Source of the DNA: Cellulophaga sp. BC115SP
Lineage (GTDB): Bacteria > Bacteroidota > Bacteroidia > Cytophagales > Spirosomataceae
DNA: 64,000 nucleotides
Direction: 5' to 3'
NCBI RefSeq assembly: GCF_009905545.1
Contig: NZ_JAAALB010000024.1
Location: 1-64,000, forward strand
Below are positions 24,534 through 33,561 of the stretch, one piece after another. How positions within the stretch are numbered: the first letter of the stretch is position 1; each line of letters opens with the position of its first letter. Below the pieces are notes generated by a model. That model did not search any database. It was not told where the DNA came from and worked only from the letters and a program-made list of their open reading frames with translations. The translations under genes were made by a program, and so were the position numbers.

Positions 24534-27059
24534 TTATCGTTTGATCATTTGTCCAGACAATTTTCCTGTAGGCTTTTGGTCTTGCCAAACCAATTCACCA
24601 TTGACCCAAACCATTTTGATACCTGATGATATAGCTTTTGGGGTTTTCACATCGGCATGGTCTACGACCGTTTCTGGGTCAAATAGTACCATGTCGGCGA
24701 AATAATCTGGTTTGATAAGACCTCTAAGCTGGATACCAAGATTTTCGGCTGTGAGTCCTGTCATTTTATAGATGGCTGTTTCCAAAGTGAATAGCTTTTT
24801 CTCTCGCACATATTTACCTAACACTCTCGTAAAGGCCCCATGTCCTCTCGGATGTCCACTTCCTGCTCCATCTGAGCAGATATTCGTATGAGGCCAAGCC
24901 AATATGGCCTCCACATCTTCATCGTCCATAGATTTGCCCATGATGGCTTCTATTCCTTCGTCATAATCAGGGTTTTTCTTGTCAAACTCCTCAGCTTCGG
25001 CTACCAAATCCATCAGCGTTTGTGCTTCTGATTTTCCACGTAAACCAGCAATTTCTACAAGCGTTTTGCCAGCATAAGTCTTATTGGGAGCAAAACGAAC
25101 TATGATAGATTCTTTGGGGTCAAAAAGCTGTTCAGTTGCCATCTGGGCACTCTCAAGATTGGTATAATCTCTTTTAGGAAAAAGTACTCTTAAGGTCGAA
25201 TGCCAGAAAGTATATGGATAGCAGTCAGCCGTAATTTGAATACCTTCTGCTCTAGCCTCTTGAAGTTTCGCTAATATTTCGTGTGCAGATTTCCATTGAG
25301 AACGAAGGGCTATTTTTCCATGAGAAATTTGAACAGGAATTTTTGTTTCTCTGCCAATGTCAATAATTTCGTCGATTGCTTCGGTCAGATTTATATCCTC
25401 ACTTCTGATATGACTCATATATCGTCCACCGTTTTCAGCAGCTACTTTGGCTAGTGCAAGGACTTCATCACGATTCGAGAAAAAGGAAGATTCATATTCT
25501 AAACCAGTATTCAAGCCGATCGAACCCTTTTGAAGTTCACTTTCTAACAAGATTTTCATTTGGTTGACCTCTTCTGGCTTTGCAGTTCGGTACAAACCTC
25601 GTGGTCCCATCACCTTCTGTCGGAGCGTCGCATGACCTGTATAGGACGCAACATTAACCGCAACAGGTTTTTCTTTCATCCATTTGCTCAAACTATCCAT
25701 GGCATAACTACTACCATCCTGTCCTATAACAATCGTGGTAACTCCCTGACTAAGCATTGGGATGGCAGTTGGCGTTTTATCCAAACTTCCAAAATGGTGA
25801 CTATGCGAATCAATAAAGCCTGGAGCCAAGATTTGTCCATTTCCATCGGTGACAGTCTCGCCATCAAAAGGCTCTAATTTGCCAATTTCCCAAATCTTAT
25901 TATCTTTAATCCTAACCTGAACTTGTTGACTAGGTAAACCTGTACCATCTATCAATTTGATATTTTTGATTAAATGTGTTTTGGGTAAATGAAAAGGTTG
26001 ACCCGCAAGTATTTTTTTGAGAATATTTCTAAAAATTGGGTTTGTACCATTTGATAGCACAATGGCAGTTGTCTGGGTTTTGTTATTTCTGAAAATAGCA
26101 TTTTGAAAACCAACCCATGAGCCTGTGTGCTCAAATCCATTTTCCGTAATTCCCCAACCAAAGCCATACGGATAAGTTGTACCATCTTTGAGTTGAACAG
26201 GTTTGAAAGCCTCAGTCCAAGTGGCAGGTTTAAGCACCTTGTTCTCAGTCACCAATTGAATCCATTTATTCAAATCCTCTGCACTTGCATAGATATTGCC
26301 ATCGCCAACAACCCCATCCAAACGAATGAGATCATTGGAGATGGCTTTCCCATTTTTTCTTTCAAAACCTAAAACATGTTTTCTGTTTTGATTAGGACCA
26401 TTCAGAAAATAAACAAAAGTGTTTTTAAGTCCAAAAGGCTGGGATATTTGAGTGCTGAAGAAGTGTTCAAAAGAAGTTCCTGATGCTTTTTCAATAATAC
26501 TTGCCAAAAGCAAATAACCTGTATTACAATACTCCCATTTTGTTCCTGAAGCAAAATTGAGCGGAGGATGTTTTTCAACCAGTAATTGAATGAGCTTATC
26601 GTTGGTAAGGGTATCTAAGGTATTGAGATGACTCATGGCCAAATCAAAATATTCTGGCAAACCAGAAGTATGCGTCAGTAGGTGACGAATAGTAATCTCT
26701 TGATAAGGGAAATTTGGAATAAAATTGATAACCTGCTGGTCATATTCCAATTTCCCTTGCTCAAAGAGTTTCATAGTCATCGTGGCTACGAATTGTTTAG
26801 TAATTGAGGCAAGATTGAAGGGCTGAGCCGCATCTAGCGCATTGCGCTGTAAGTAATCAGTGTATCCGAGCGCCTTTTGAAACTTGATTTTTCCTTTTTC
26901 AGACAAAAGAACCACTCCACTAAATTGACCTTGAGCATGTAGTACACGCATAGCACTATCCACTTGGACAATTTTCTGAGGAGTCAGCTGGGCAGTCGTC
27001 CTGTAAAAAGGATAAAGCACTGCCATAAGCAGCCATAACAAGTTTCTTTTTAGAGGCAT
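24534..27059 (-). CDS. Exported fusion: serine beta-lactamase-like hydrolase plus N-acyl-D-amino-acid deacylase
   Basis: 841 aa with a signal peptide (cleavage near TTAQ, 24). Residues about 27-350 form a class C beta-lactamase / D-Ala-D-Ala peptidase-like domain with S85-x-x-K88, Y177-C-N179 and HTG (311-313). Residues about 360-841 form an amidohydrolase of the D-aminoacylase family: DSHSHH metal motif (417-422), H550 (YMSHIRSE), H580 (QISHG), D730 (CSDG) and HPRGHGAFTRVLGKY. The usual metal-site Cys of GNCG is replaced by Asp in GQDG (448). It is first of a minus-strand run into dgcN and dgcA, and divergent from lrp. Both activities act on D-residues, so it may release and deacylate D-amino acids in the periplasm. 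Confidence 0.85.
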   Translation of the reverse strand: MPLKRNLLWLLMAVLYPFYRTTAQLTPQKIVQVDSAMRVLHAQGQFSGVVLLSEKGKIKFQKALGYTDYLQRNALDAAQPFNLASITKQFVATMTMKLFEQGKLEYDQQVINFIPNFPYQEITIRHLLTHTSGLPEYFDLAMSHLNTLDTLTNDKLIQLLVEKHPPLNFASGTKWEYCNTGYLLLASIIEKASGTSFEHFFSTQISQPFGLKNTFVYFLNGPNQNRKHVLGFERKNGKAISNDLIRLDGVVGDGNIYASAEDLNKWIQLVTENKVLKPATWTEAFKPVQLKDGTTYPYGFGWGITENGFEHTGSWVGFQNAIFRNNKTQTTAIVLSNGTNPIFRNILKKILAGQPFHLPKTHLIKNIKLIDGTGLPSQQVQVRIKDNKIWEIGKLEPFDGETVTDGNGQILAPGFIDSHSHHFGSLDKTPTAIPMLSQGVTTIVIGQDGSSYAMDSLSKWMKEKPVAVNVASYTGHATLRQKVMGPRGLYRTAKPEEVNQMKILLESELQKGSIGLNTGLEYESSFFSNRDEVLALAKVAAENGGRYMSHIRSEDINLTEAIDEIIDIGRETKIPVQISHGKIALRSQWKSAHEILAKLQEARAEGIQITADCYPYTFWHSTLRVLFPKRDYTNLESAQMATEQLFDPKESIIVRFAPNKTYAGKTLVEIAGLRGKSEAQTLMDLVAEAEEFDKKNPDYDEGIEAIMGKSMDDEDVEAILAWPHTNICSDGAGSGHPRGHGAFTRVLGKYVREKKLFTLETAIYKMTGLTAENLGIQLRGLIKPDYFADMVLFDPETVVDHADVKTPKAISSGIKMVWVNGELVWQDQKPTGKLSGQMIKR

Positions 27060-27158
27060 TTTATCAGATGTTTATGCTGATTACTTATTCGAAATTTATA
27101 TTTTATTCTTTAATTTAATAAAAATCACGCTACTAATTTTTGTCATTTTCAAAAAAAT

Positions 27159-27173
27159 AAGCATATTTTGCTT
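27159..27173. promoter_or_regulatory. Lrp-like operator in the divergent promoter
   Basis: AAGCATATTTTGCTT: 5-bp inverted arms around TATTT, matching 13 of 15 positions of the Lrp consensus YAGHAWATTWTDCTR. It lies 35 bp before the Lrp/AsnC gene and about 100 bp before the fusion gene. Confidence 0.6.
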
Positions 27174-27208
27174 TATTAACATACAATTAAATTATTAAAC
27201 AGAATATT

Positions 27209-27664
27209 ATGCTGGACTCGACCGACCAACAAATTCTTCAGTTATTACAGCAAAATGCCAAACTCACCATTAAAGAATTAGCCGAAATGTTGAATCTGAC
27301 CACCTCGCCTGTTTTTGAGCGAATCAAAAGGTTGGAAAAAGAGGGTGTTATTTCAGGGTACGTTGCCTTAGTCAACCCCGAAAAAACTGGTCGTGGGCAG
27401 GTGGTTTTCTGCAATATATCCATGCCCATTTATACCCATGAGAACATCGATACTTTTGAACAAATCGTACAAAATATGCCAGAAGTAATAGAGTGCTATC
27501 ACTTGGCAGGCACGGTTGATTATCAGCTCAAAGTATATGTCAAAGACATCAAAGAGTATGATGGTTTTTTACGCAGAATGGCCGAAATTCCTTCCATAAA
27601 GGTGCATAGTAGTACGGTGGTGCTTCATCATGTTAAGTACACAACGGCGGTACCCGTGGATTAA
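27209..27664 (+). CDS. Lrp/AsnC family regulator
   Basis: 151-aa feast/famine regulator. N-terminal HTH: LTIKELAEMLNLTTSPVFERIKRLEKEGVI (about 18-47). C-terminal RAM ligand domain from about 65, with the AGTVDYQLKVYV effector-pocket strand. It is divergent from the D-amino-acid locus (149 bp between starts) and an Lrp-like operator lies in that gap. It is therefore likely to control the locus, possibly in response to glutamate, D-Glu or another amino acid. Ordinary length and start. Confidence 0.93.
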   Translation: MLDSTDQQILQLLQQNAKLTIKELAEMLNLTTSPVFERIKRLEKEGVISGYVALVNPEKTGRGQVVFCNISMPIYTHENIDTFEQIVQNMPEVIECYHLAGTVDYQLKVYVKDIKEYDGFLRRMAEIPSIKVHSSTVVLHHVKYTTAVPVD

Positions 27665-27670
27665 ATCATG

Positions 27671-27678
27671 TATCTTTG
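27671..27678 (+). promoter_or_regulatory. -7 box TATCTTTG before the M28 peptidase gene
   Basis: Exact TAnnTTTG match, 46 bp before the start codon; no clear -33 element. Confidence 0.5.
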
Positions 27679-27723
27679 TAAATCAAACTAAATTTTTTCA
27701 TAAAATCGTCAACACAAAAACCA

Positions 27724-29355
27724 ATGAAATTATCTTTTCTTTCGGCAAGCGCCATGGCTTGTCTTTTGGGTTTTTCAGCTATTGGACAAAAAGGTGGTCC
27801 AGAAGTGAAAAACCTAAAAAATATCAATCCTAATGCTATCAAAGCGACCATGACCTTTTTGGCAGATGATTTGGTCGAAGGTCGTCAACCCGGTACTAGA
27901 GGTTTTTCGGTTGCATCAAAATTTGTAGAAACTCAAATGATGCGCATCGGCTTGAAACCAGCTATGCCAGACGGAGGTTATTTACAGCCTGTGCCTTTGA
28001 AAAAAGGAATCGTGAGTGAAAAACTTACGACCATGAAGCTGGGAGAAGAAACTTTGACTTATGGTCAAGAGTTTATCGCTAGTCCGTATATGCCCCAATC
28101 TGAATCGTCTGTATCCGCACCACTGGTTTTTGTAGGTTATGGTATTTCAGCGCCAGAAATGCAGTATGACGACTATAAAGGAATTGATGTAAAAGGCAAA
28201 ATTGTCGTATTTTTCAATGCAGCCCCAGAAAGTTTCCCTTCCAATCAAAGAGCCTATTTTACAACAAACCCTGTAAAATATAACGAAGCTATCAAACGTG
28301 GCGCGGTGGGCGTAATCGCTGTAAACTTCCCTAACGATAAGCGTTCTACTTGGGAAGCTACTGTTCGCAGAACCAAACAAGGGACTTTCAAATGGTTAAA
28401 CAAAGAAGGACAGCCGAATGATGCCTTCCCTGCCTTGAAAGCTGTAGCTACTTTTAATCCTGACAAAGCTGAGAAACTATTTGCCAAATCAGGAAAAACA
28501 TTTGCTTCGGCAGTAGAAAGTACCAAAGCTGGCAAAGCCGAATCTTTTGATCTAAATATTCAGGCAAATATTAAAGTTAATACACAGTTTACTTCTGTGG
28601 CAGGTTCAAATTTGGTAGGAATCATCGAAGGTTCTGATCCAAAGCTAAAAGACGAATATATCGTTTACACTGCACACCTTGACCACTTTGGTATTGGAGC
28701 TCCAGTGAAAGGTGATTCTATTTACAATGGTGCGCATGACAATGCGTCGGGTGTGGCGATTTTGTTGGAAATTGCTCAAACGTTTAAAAATTTACCAGAA
28801 GCACCAAAACGTTCCATTGTTTTCACCATCGTTACGGGTGAAGAATTCGGCTTGCTTGGTTCTGATTATTTTGCTAGTAATAGTCCACTCAATGGAAAAA
28901 TCGTAGCCGATTTGGCGATTGATATGCCGTTCTTCTTCCACCCTGTTTTGGATATTGTGCCTTATGGTGCACAGCATTCAAGTTTGAATCAGCAAGTAGA
29001 AAAAACGGCAAAAATTTTAGGATTGGGTATTAGTCCTGATCCATTTCCAGAGCAAGTGGTATTTATTCGTAGCGACCATTTTAGTTTTATCAAAAAAGGT
29101 ATTCCAGCCTTATTTATAAAAAGTGGTTTTAAAACTGTCCCAAGTGACACGATTGATAGAAGCAAATCTGACGTTGGTTGGAGAAGCACCATCTATCACA
29201 CGCCCCAAGACGATATGTCTCAACCCTTTGACTTTGATGCAGCAGCCACTCATGTAAAAGTAAATTATTTGATTGGCTACTATGTAGCACAAGACTCCAA
29301 GTCACCAGATTGGAATGTTGGAGATTTCTTCGGAGGAAAATTTGGAAAGAAATAA
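27724..29355 (+). CDS. M28 family metallopeptidase
   Basis: 543-aa secreted aminopeptidase-like enzyme. Signal peptide (MKLSFLSASAMACLLGFSAIGQ); the Cys has no lipobox context, so cleavage near residue 22 is likelier than a lipoprotein. A PA-type insert occupies about 120-260. The di-zinc ligands are visible in TAHLDHFG, HDNASG, TGEEFG and RSDHFSF. It probably trims peptides in the periplasm or outside the cell. Own promoter, own terminator; a neighbour of the Lrp gene but not obviously part of its regulon. Confidence 0.9.
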   Translation: MKLSFLSASAMACLLGFSAIGQKGGPEVKNLKNINPNAIKATMTFLADDLVEGRQPGTRGFSVASKFVETQMMRIGLKPAMPDGGYLQPVPLKKGIVSEKLTTMKLGEETLTYGQEFIASPYMPQSESSVSAPLVFVGYGISAPEMQYDDYKGIDVKGKIVVFFNAAPESFPSNQRAYFTTNPVKYNEAIKRGAVGVIAVNFPNDKRSTWEATVRRTKQGTFKWLNKEGQPNDAFPALKAVATFNPDKAEKLFAKSGKTFASAVESTKAGKAESFDLNIQANIKVNTQFTSVAGSNLVGIIEGSDPKLKDEYIVYTAHLDHFGIGAPVKGDSIYNGAHDNASGVAILLEIAQTFKNLPEAPKRSIVFTIVTGEEFGLLGSDYFASNSPLNGKIVADLAIDMPFFFHPVLDIVPYGAQHSSLNQQVEKTAKILGLGISPDPFPEQVVFIRSDHFSFIKKGIPALFIKSGFKTVPSDTIDRSKSDVGWRSTIYHTPQDDMSQPFDFDAAATHVKVNYLIGYYVAQDSKSPDWNVGDFFGGKFGKK

Positions 29356-29357
29356 GT

Positions 29358-29390
29358 AAAAAAGGAATGACGTTTGTCATTCCTTTTTTT
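29358..29390 (+). terminator. Terminator of the M28 peptidase gene
   Basis: Stem GGAATGAC / GTCATTCC extended by A/T pairs, 4-nt loop, seven T residues. Confidence 0.9.
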
Positions 29391-29569
29391 ATTGGCATTT
29401 TTTTTGCTCATTTTTTTTTACTCCTCTTCTTATTAAATAGCTTATCTTAATTTACTTCTTGCACCCATCCAAAATAGAATATTTTATTCTAGGCAACGCT
29501 TGTAATCTTTTTTCAGTCATTGTAATACAGAACCATACCTTACTAAATTATAACACACAAACTTAACGT

Positions 29570-30946
29570 ATGCCGTTTAACTCGATTAATTTTATTTATT
29601 TCTTTGGCGTAATATGTCCTATTTATTGGCTTTTTAAGGCTAACTTCAAAATCCAAAATATCATTCTCCTTGTCGGAAGTCTATATTTCTATGCACAGGT
29701 CGACCTTAAACTTTGTGCTTTGTGGGCTGTAATATCGCTGATAACATGGTCGCTTGGTAATGCTTTAGAGAAGTTTCAGCAAAGAAAAACCATCCTATGG
29801 CTTGGTCTTTTTCTCATATTCTCACAACTATTTATTGCCAAGTATTACAACTGGATGTTGGGTGATTTTTCAGGTACAACGTCAATCTATAAGTTTGCCT
29901 CCACCATTGGGCTTTCTTATTACACTTTGGCTGCCTCCAGTTATCTGGTAGATATTTACCGAAAAAAATTATCGCCTGTAACTAACCCCGTTACCCTAGG
30001 AGCTTATTTGTCTTTCTTTCCGCAACTTCTGTCTGGTCCGATTCCTATTGCTTACAAAGATCTTCCACAATATAGCCAATCGAGAAGTATTTCAATCAGT
30101 TCTGTTGAGGAGGCTACTCAGCGCATTTTATTTGGAATATTTAAAAAAGTAATCGTGGCTGGGTTATTAGCTAAGCCAGTCGACTATATCTTTTATAACC
30201 ATAGCGAACTAGGATTTATTTACCTCTGGCTTGCCATTGTCCTCTATAGCTTTCAGGTTTATATGGATTTTTCTGGATACTCAGATATGGCTTGGGGAAT
30301 TGCCAAACTCTTTGGTATTAAAATCAATGCGAATTTCAACTCCCCATTTATTTCAAGAACCATAGACGAATTTTGGCGTAGATGGCATTTATCACTCAGT
30401 GCTTGGCTCAAGGAGTATATCTACCTTCCGTTAGGCGGTAGAGGTAGCAGCAAGTGGCAATATATGGTCAATATCTTTATCGTGTTTTTTATGAGTGGTG
30501 TTTGGCATGGTGCCAACGCCAACTTTATTCTGTGGGGAAGTTTCAACGGACTTTTATTCATATTGGCAATTTTGACAGGTTGGACGAGAGAGAAAAATGA
30601 TACCCAATATGGCATGAAAGGCTTTTTCTCGATGCTTTTAGTTTTTTTATCTATCGCTTTTACGAGAGTGTTTTTCAGGTCTCCCGACTTTGCTACTGCC
30701 ATTACCTACTATCAAGACATGTTTAAACTCAATGACTTTTCTATCCCAGATATCGGAATCATGGGACTTGGTTTATCAGCAATGATAGTGTTTGTTGAAT
30801 GGTTGCAGAGAAATAAGAAGCATCCTGCTGATATTTTTGGATGGTCGCTGTCAATTAGATTGGTCATTTACGCCAGTGTTATCAGTGTTATTTACTGGAT
30901 GTGGCCAACTCAAAATCCCATCGAGTATATATACTTTAAATTTTAA
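29570..30946 (+). CDS. MBOAT family O-acyltransferase (AlgI/DltB-like)
   Basis: 458-aa membrane protein with ten or more hydrophobic segments. MBOAT hallmarks are DFSGYSDMAWGIAKLFGI, the amphipathic RRWHLSLSAWLKEYIYLPLGG, and FMSGVWHGANANFILWG with the catalytic His. Members move acyl (usually acetyl) groups across the membrane onto polysaccharides or teichoic acids. The next gene on the strand codes for an SGNH lipoprotein, the usual partner that completes transfer to the glycan, so the pair probably O-acetylates an exopolysaccharide. No alginate or glycosyltransferase gene is adjacent. Confidence 0.9.
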   Translation: MPFNSINFIYFFGVICPIYWLFKANFKIQNIILLVGSLYFYAQVDLKLCALWAVISLITWSLGNALEKFQQRKTILWLGLFLIFSQLFIAKYYNWMLGDFSGTTSIYKFASTIGLSYYTLAASSYLVDIYRKKLSPVTNPVTLGAYLSFFPQLLSGPIPIAYKDLPQYSQSRSISISSVEEATQRILFGIFKKVIVAGLLAKPVDYIFYNHSELGFIYLWLAIVLYSFQVYMDFSGYSDMAWGIAKLFGIKINANFNSPFISRTIDEFWRRWHLSLSAWLKEYIYLPLGGRGSSKWQYMVNIFIVFFMSGVWHGANANFILWGSFNGLLFILAILTGWTREKNDTQYGMKGFFSMLLVFLSIAFTRVFFRSPDFATAITYYQDMFKLNDFSIPDIGIMGLGLSAMIVFVEWLQRNKKHPADIFGWSLSIRLVIYASVISVIYWMWPTQNPIEYIYFKF

Positions 30947-31039
30947 TATTACAGACTATAATAGATTAATCAATTTAGTAATTGTGTAGAATAAGAGCCG
31001 ATGAATTTTAAATGTAAAAAACTGATAATCACAAAATTA

Positions 31040-31075
31040 CATTCACAATTCATTGCTCACAATTCGGCACTAATA
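31040..31075. repeat. Heptad-phased tract between MBOAT and SGNH genes
   Basis: Steps ATTCACA, ATTCATT, GCTCACA, ATTCGGC. The 21 bases 31033-31053 are identical to 63095-63115, over 32 kb away. Confidence 0.7.
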
Positions 31076-31103
31076 CTTACCAACCCGTTAAAACAGTTTT
31101 GAC

Positions 31104-32087
31104 ATGATGAAAAAAACAAATTTGGCTTTTGCTTTTGCAACAGGAGTTATGATAATGGCTTGTAGCGACAAAAAACAAACGACTGAAACGCAATCGACCA
31201 ATTTAAAAGAAACCGTACAAGCTGAATATCCTGAAATTCCAAGAGAAGAAATTCTTGAGGATGACACACTTTCCACAAAAGTGTACAATGAACTTAAGAC
31301 ACGCTATAAAAACCAGTTAGTAGAACTTCAAAAAGCTGTTAGCTCAAACGGTGCACAGCTAGTAATTACCTTTTTAAGTCCAGAAGTGGGCGAAAGTTTG
31401 ACCAAAAGTAATCGTCTTGGCAAAGAACTGGTAGAAGGATATGCCAAAGAATTACAGGTCCCTTTTTATGATTTAACACAAAAACTAGCCAATCAAGACC
31501 CAAAAGTAGTTACGCAACTACCCAAGGACGGTCACTGGTCAAAAGAAGGCGCTAAAATTATTGCTGAAGAATTAACACCCATCATAAAACAATTCAGTAC
31601 TGTAAAATCAACGAAGACGTTTGCAGAAAAGCCTGAAACTTTTGGGGATTTATTTCCCTCAAATGATGAAATTTTGGATGGTGGAAAAGGCCTTCCTTAC
31701 CGTGTAAAAACCAATGCCCAAGGTTTGAGAATGGATACGGATGTATCAAGCACTAAAACCAAACAACGTATCTTGTTTTTGGGAGATTCGGAAATGTATT
31801 TTCCTTTTTTGGATAATAAAAATATTGGTACCAACCTCCTGCAAACTGCTTTTCCTGACAAAGAAATGTTGAATGCCGCCAACTGGGGGTATTCAATTGA
31901 CGATTATGTGAGCTTGTATAAAGAAAAAGCTCAATTTGCTGAGCCAGATGTGGTCATTCTAACGGTCAATGGAAATGATTTTTTAGACATGTATTTTTCA
32001 CATAGAAATCGTTTTTCAAGAAATAAACAACCACAAAATCCATCGGAAGTAGAAAAGAGTTTTTATCAAAAGCATTTTTCTAAGTAA
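31104..32087 (+). CDS. SGNH/GDSL-like lipoprotein, acyl-transfer partner
   Basis: 327-aa lipoprotein (lipobox MIMAC). Two SGNH portions are visible in unusual order. A block-V-like DGHWSKEGAKII (about 144-155) comes first, after a typical mid-domain segment (LVITFLSPEVG). The block-I GDSE (about 230) and block-III NGND then follow, and the protein ends soon after. A standard SGNH hydrolase has GDS first and DxxH last, so this looks circularly permuted, or is two partial domains. It follows an MBOAT gene and probably works with it in O-acylation of a surface glycan. The exact role is inferred from the pair. Confidence 0.75.
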   Translation: MMKKTNLAFAFATGVMIMACSDKKQTTETQSTNLKETVQAEYPEIPREEILEDDTLSTKVYNELKTRYKNQLVELQKAVSSNGAQLVITFLSPEVGESLTKSNRLGKELVEGYAKELQVPFYDLTQKLANQDPKVVTQLPKDGHWSKEGAKIIAEELTPIIKQFSTVKSTKTFAEKPETFGDLFPSNDEILDGGKGLPYRVKTNAQGLRMDTDVSSTKTKQRILFLGDSEMYFPFLDNKNIGTNLLQTAFPDKEMLNAANWGYSIDDYVSLYKEKAQFAEPDVVILTVNGNDFLDMYFSHRNRFSRNKQPQNPSEVEKSFYQKHFSK

Positions 32088-32089
32088 CA

Positions 32090-32128
32090 AATCGGGGTAA
32101 AAAGTCATGCTTTTTACCCCGATTATTC
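32090..32128 (+). terminator. Terminator after the SGNH lipoprotein gene
   Basis: Perfect 15-bp stem AATCGGGGTAAAAAG / CTTTTTACCCCGATT with a 5-nt loop. Confidence 0.85.
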
Positions 32129-32222
32129 ATTTTACCCTTGCATTCTAGGATATTTGAAGAAACTTGACAAAGTTTGCAGTTTTAATAGACCTACAAAACT
32201 TTAGAACTCGGATCAAAACTCT

Positions 32223-33368
32223 ATGAATTCAAAACTTTATACAATCTTTCTTGGTGTTGCCTTGACGGCTTGTTCAACAGGAAAAAAAGCATTAGAAAAA
32301 GGAAATTTCGACGAGGCTGTTTACACGGCCGTCGAAAGACTTCAAAAAAGCCCTACCAATAGCACCTCTCAACAAGTTCTCAAGGAAGCTTATCCCTTAG
32401 CACTGAATTATCATCAGGGCAGAGTTAATAATTGGGAAAAATCTACAGAACCGTTTCATTGGGAAAAAGTAATCTCCGAGTACGATGCGATGAATCAACT
32501 TGGTTCGGCAATTGATAATTGCCCCCCTTGTATTCGTGTGATAGGCGATGGCAAAAAGTTTGTTGAGCCGCTACAAGCTGCTCGTAATTTGGCAGCGGCC
32601 GACCGATATGATTCTGGAAATTTCCATTTAGGCAATGCCAGAGGAAATCGTCAAGAGGCCAAAATGGCATTTTTAGACTTTGAACGCGCATCTCAAATTA
32701 TTCCTGGGTACAAAGACGTTTCCAACAAAATGGATAATGCCTATTCGTATGCTGCCGTAAATGTCGTAGTGGAACAAGTAACGGTTACCTCAAAATTATA
32801 CCAGTTGAGTAACGAATATTTTCAGGATAAGGTGAATGAGTTTTTAAGAACAAACCCTAAGATGAATATTTTCGTACAATTCTATGGTCCTCAACAAGCG
32901 AGTGATATAAAACTTAAACCGCAACAAATTATCCGTTTGCAATTCGACGAGTTCATGGTTGGGCAAACTTATATGAATACCAATACCGAAAATATTACGA
33001 GTAAGGATAGTGTGAAAGTAGGCGAAGCAACTGTAAACGGCAAGAAAGTACCTGTTTACAATAAAGTAACAGCCAAATATACCAAAAGTCGTAAAACAGT
33101 CACTTCAAACGGCATTTTGGATATGCAAATAATTGATTTTCAGACCAAGCAAGTTATTTATAGAGATAAAATACCTGGGAGTTTTGTGTGGGTAAACGAG
33201 TGGGCTAATTTCAACGGCGATGAACGTGCCTTAACCAAAGATCAATTGAATCTTTGCAAAAACAAGGAATTGTTGCCACCAGCACCACAAATTCTATTCA
33301 CGGAATTTACCAAACCAATCTATGATCAGCTAACTCGAAAAATTCGTAAGTATTACGAGAATTATTAA
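32223..33368 (+). CDS. TPR-like lipoprotein, unknown function
   Basis: 381 aa with lipobox LTAC at about 14-17. The N-terminal part (GKKALEKGNFDEAVYTAVERLQKSP) reads as a TPR helix pair and is followed by more alpha-helical repeats to about residue 170. The C-terminal half is strand-rich. An NCPPC motif near residue 100 has two close cysteines. No enzymatic signature. Relatives are usually annotated as hypothetical lipoproteins; a scaffold role in the envelope is possible. Confidence 0.7.
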   Translation: MNSKLYTIFLGVALTACSTGKKALEKGNFDEAVYTAVERLQKSPTNSTSQQVLKEAYPLALNYHQGRVNNWEKSTEPFHWEKVISEYDAMNQLGSAIDNCPPCIRVIGDGKKFVEPLQAARNLAAADRYDSGNFHLGNARGNRQEAKMAFLDFERASQIIPGYKDVSNKMDNAYSYAAVNVVVEQVTVTSKLYQLSNEYFQDKVNEFLRTNPKMNIFVQFYGPQQASDIKLKPQQIIRLQFDEFMVGQTYMNTNTENITSKDSVKVGEATVNGKKVPVYNKVTAKYTKSRKTVTSNGILDMQIIDFQTKQVIYRDKIPGSFVWVNEWANFNGDERALTKDQLNLCKNKELLPPAPQILFTEFTKPIYDQLTRKIRKYYENY

Positions 33369-33384
33369 TAAACAAGTCCTTTTC

Positions 33385-33430
33385 AATAGTCCAGTATTTT
33401 CTCTATCGAAGAAAATACTGGACTATTTTT
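33385..33430 (+). terminator. Terminator after the TPR-like lipoprotein gene
   Basis: Perfect 17-bp stem AATAGTCCAGTATTTTC / GAAAATACTGGACTATT with 9-nt loop and T-tract. Confidence 0.9.
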
Positions 33431-33561
33431 ATGTAAGTATTTCTCGGTAGAAATTTATATCATTTTCTAAAAAATTACTTACCCAAACTACTTGACTTAT
33501 TCGGTCACTTGGGTATATTTACGCTAACTCTGTTAATTTTTACTTATATACGTTTCGTCCT

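Noticed and set aside
24534-27059. Frameshift or assembly fusion of two genes
   Set aside because: The linker (about 350-365) is continuous, with no stop, repeat or start signal, and one signal peptide serves both halves; a join artefact cannot be fully excluded.
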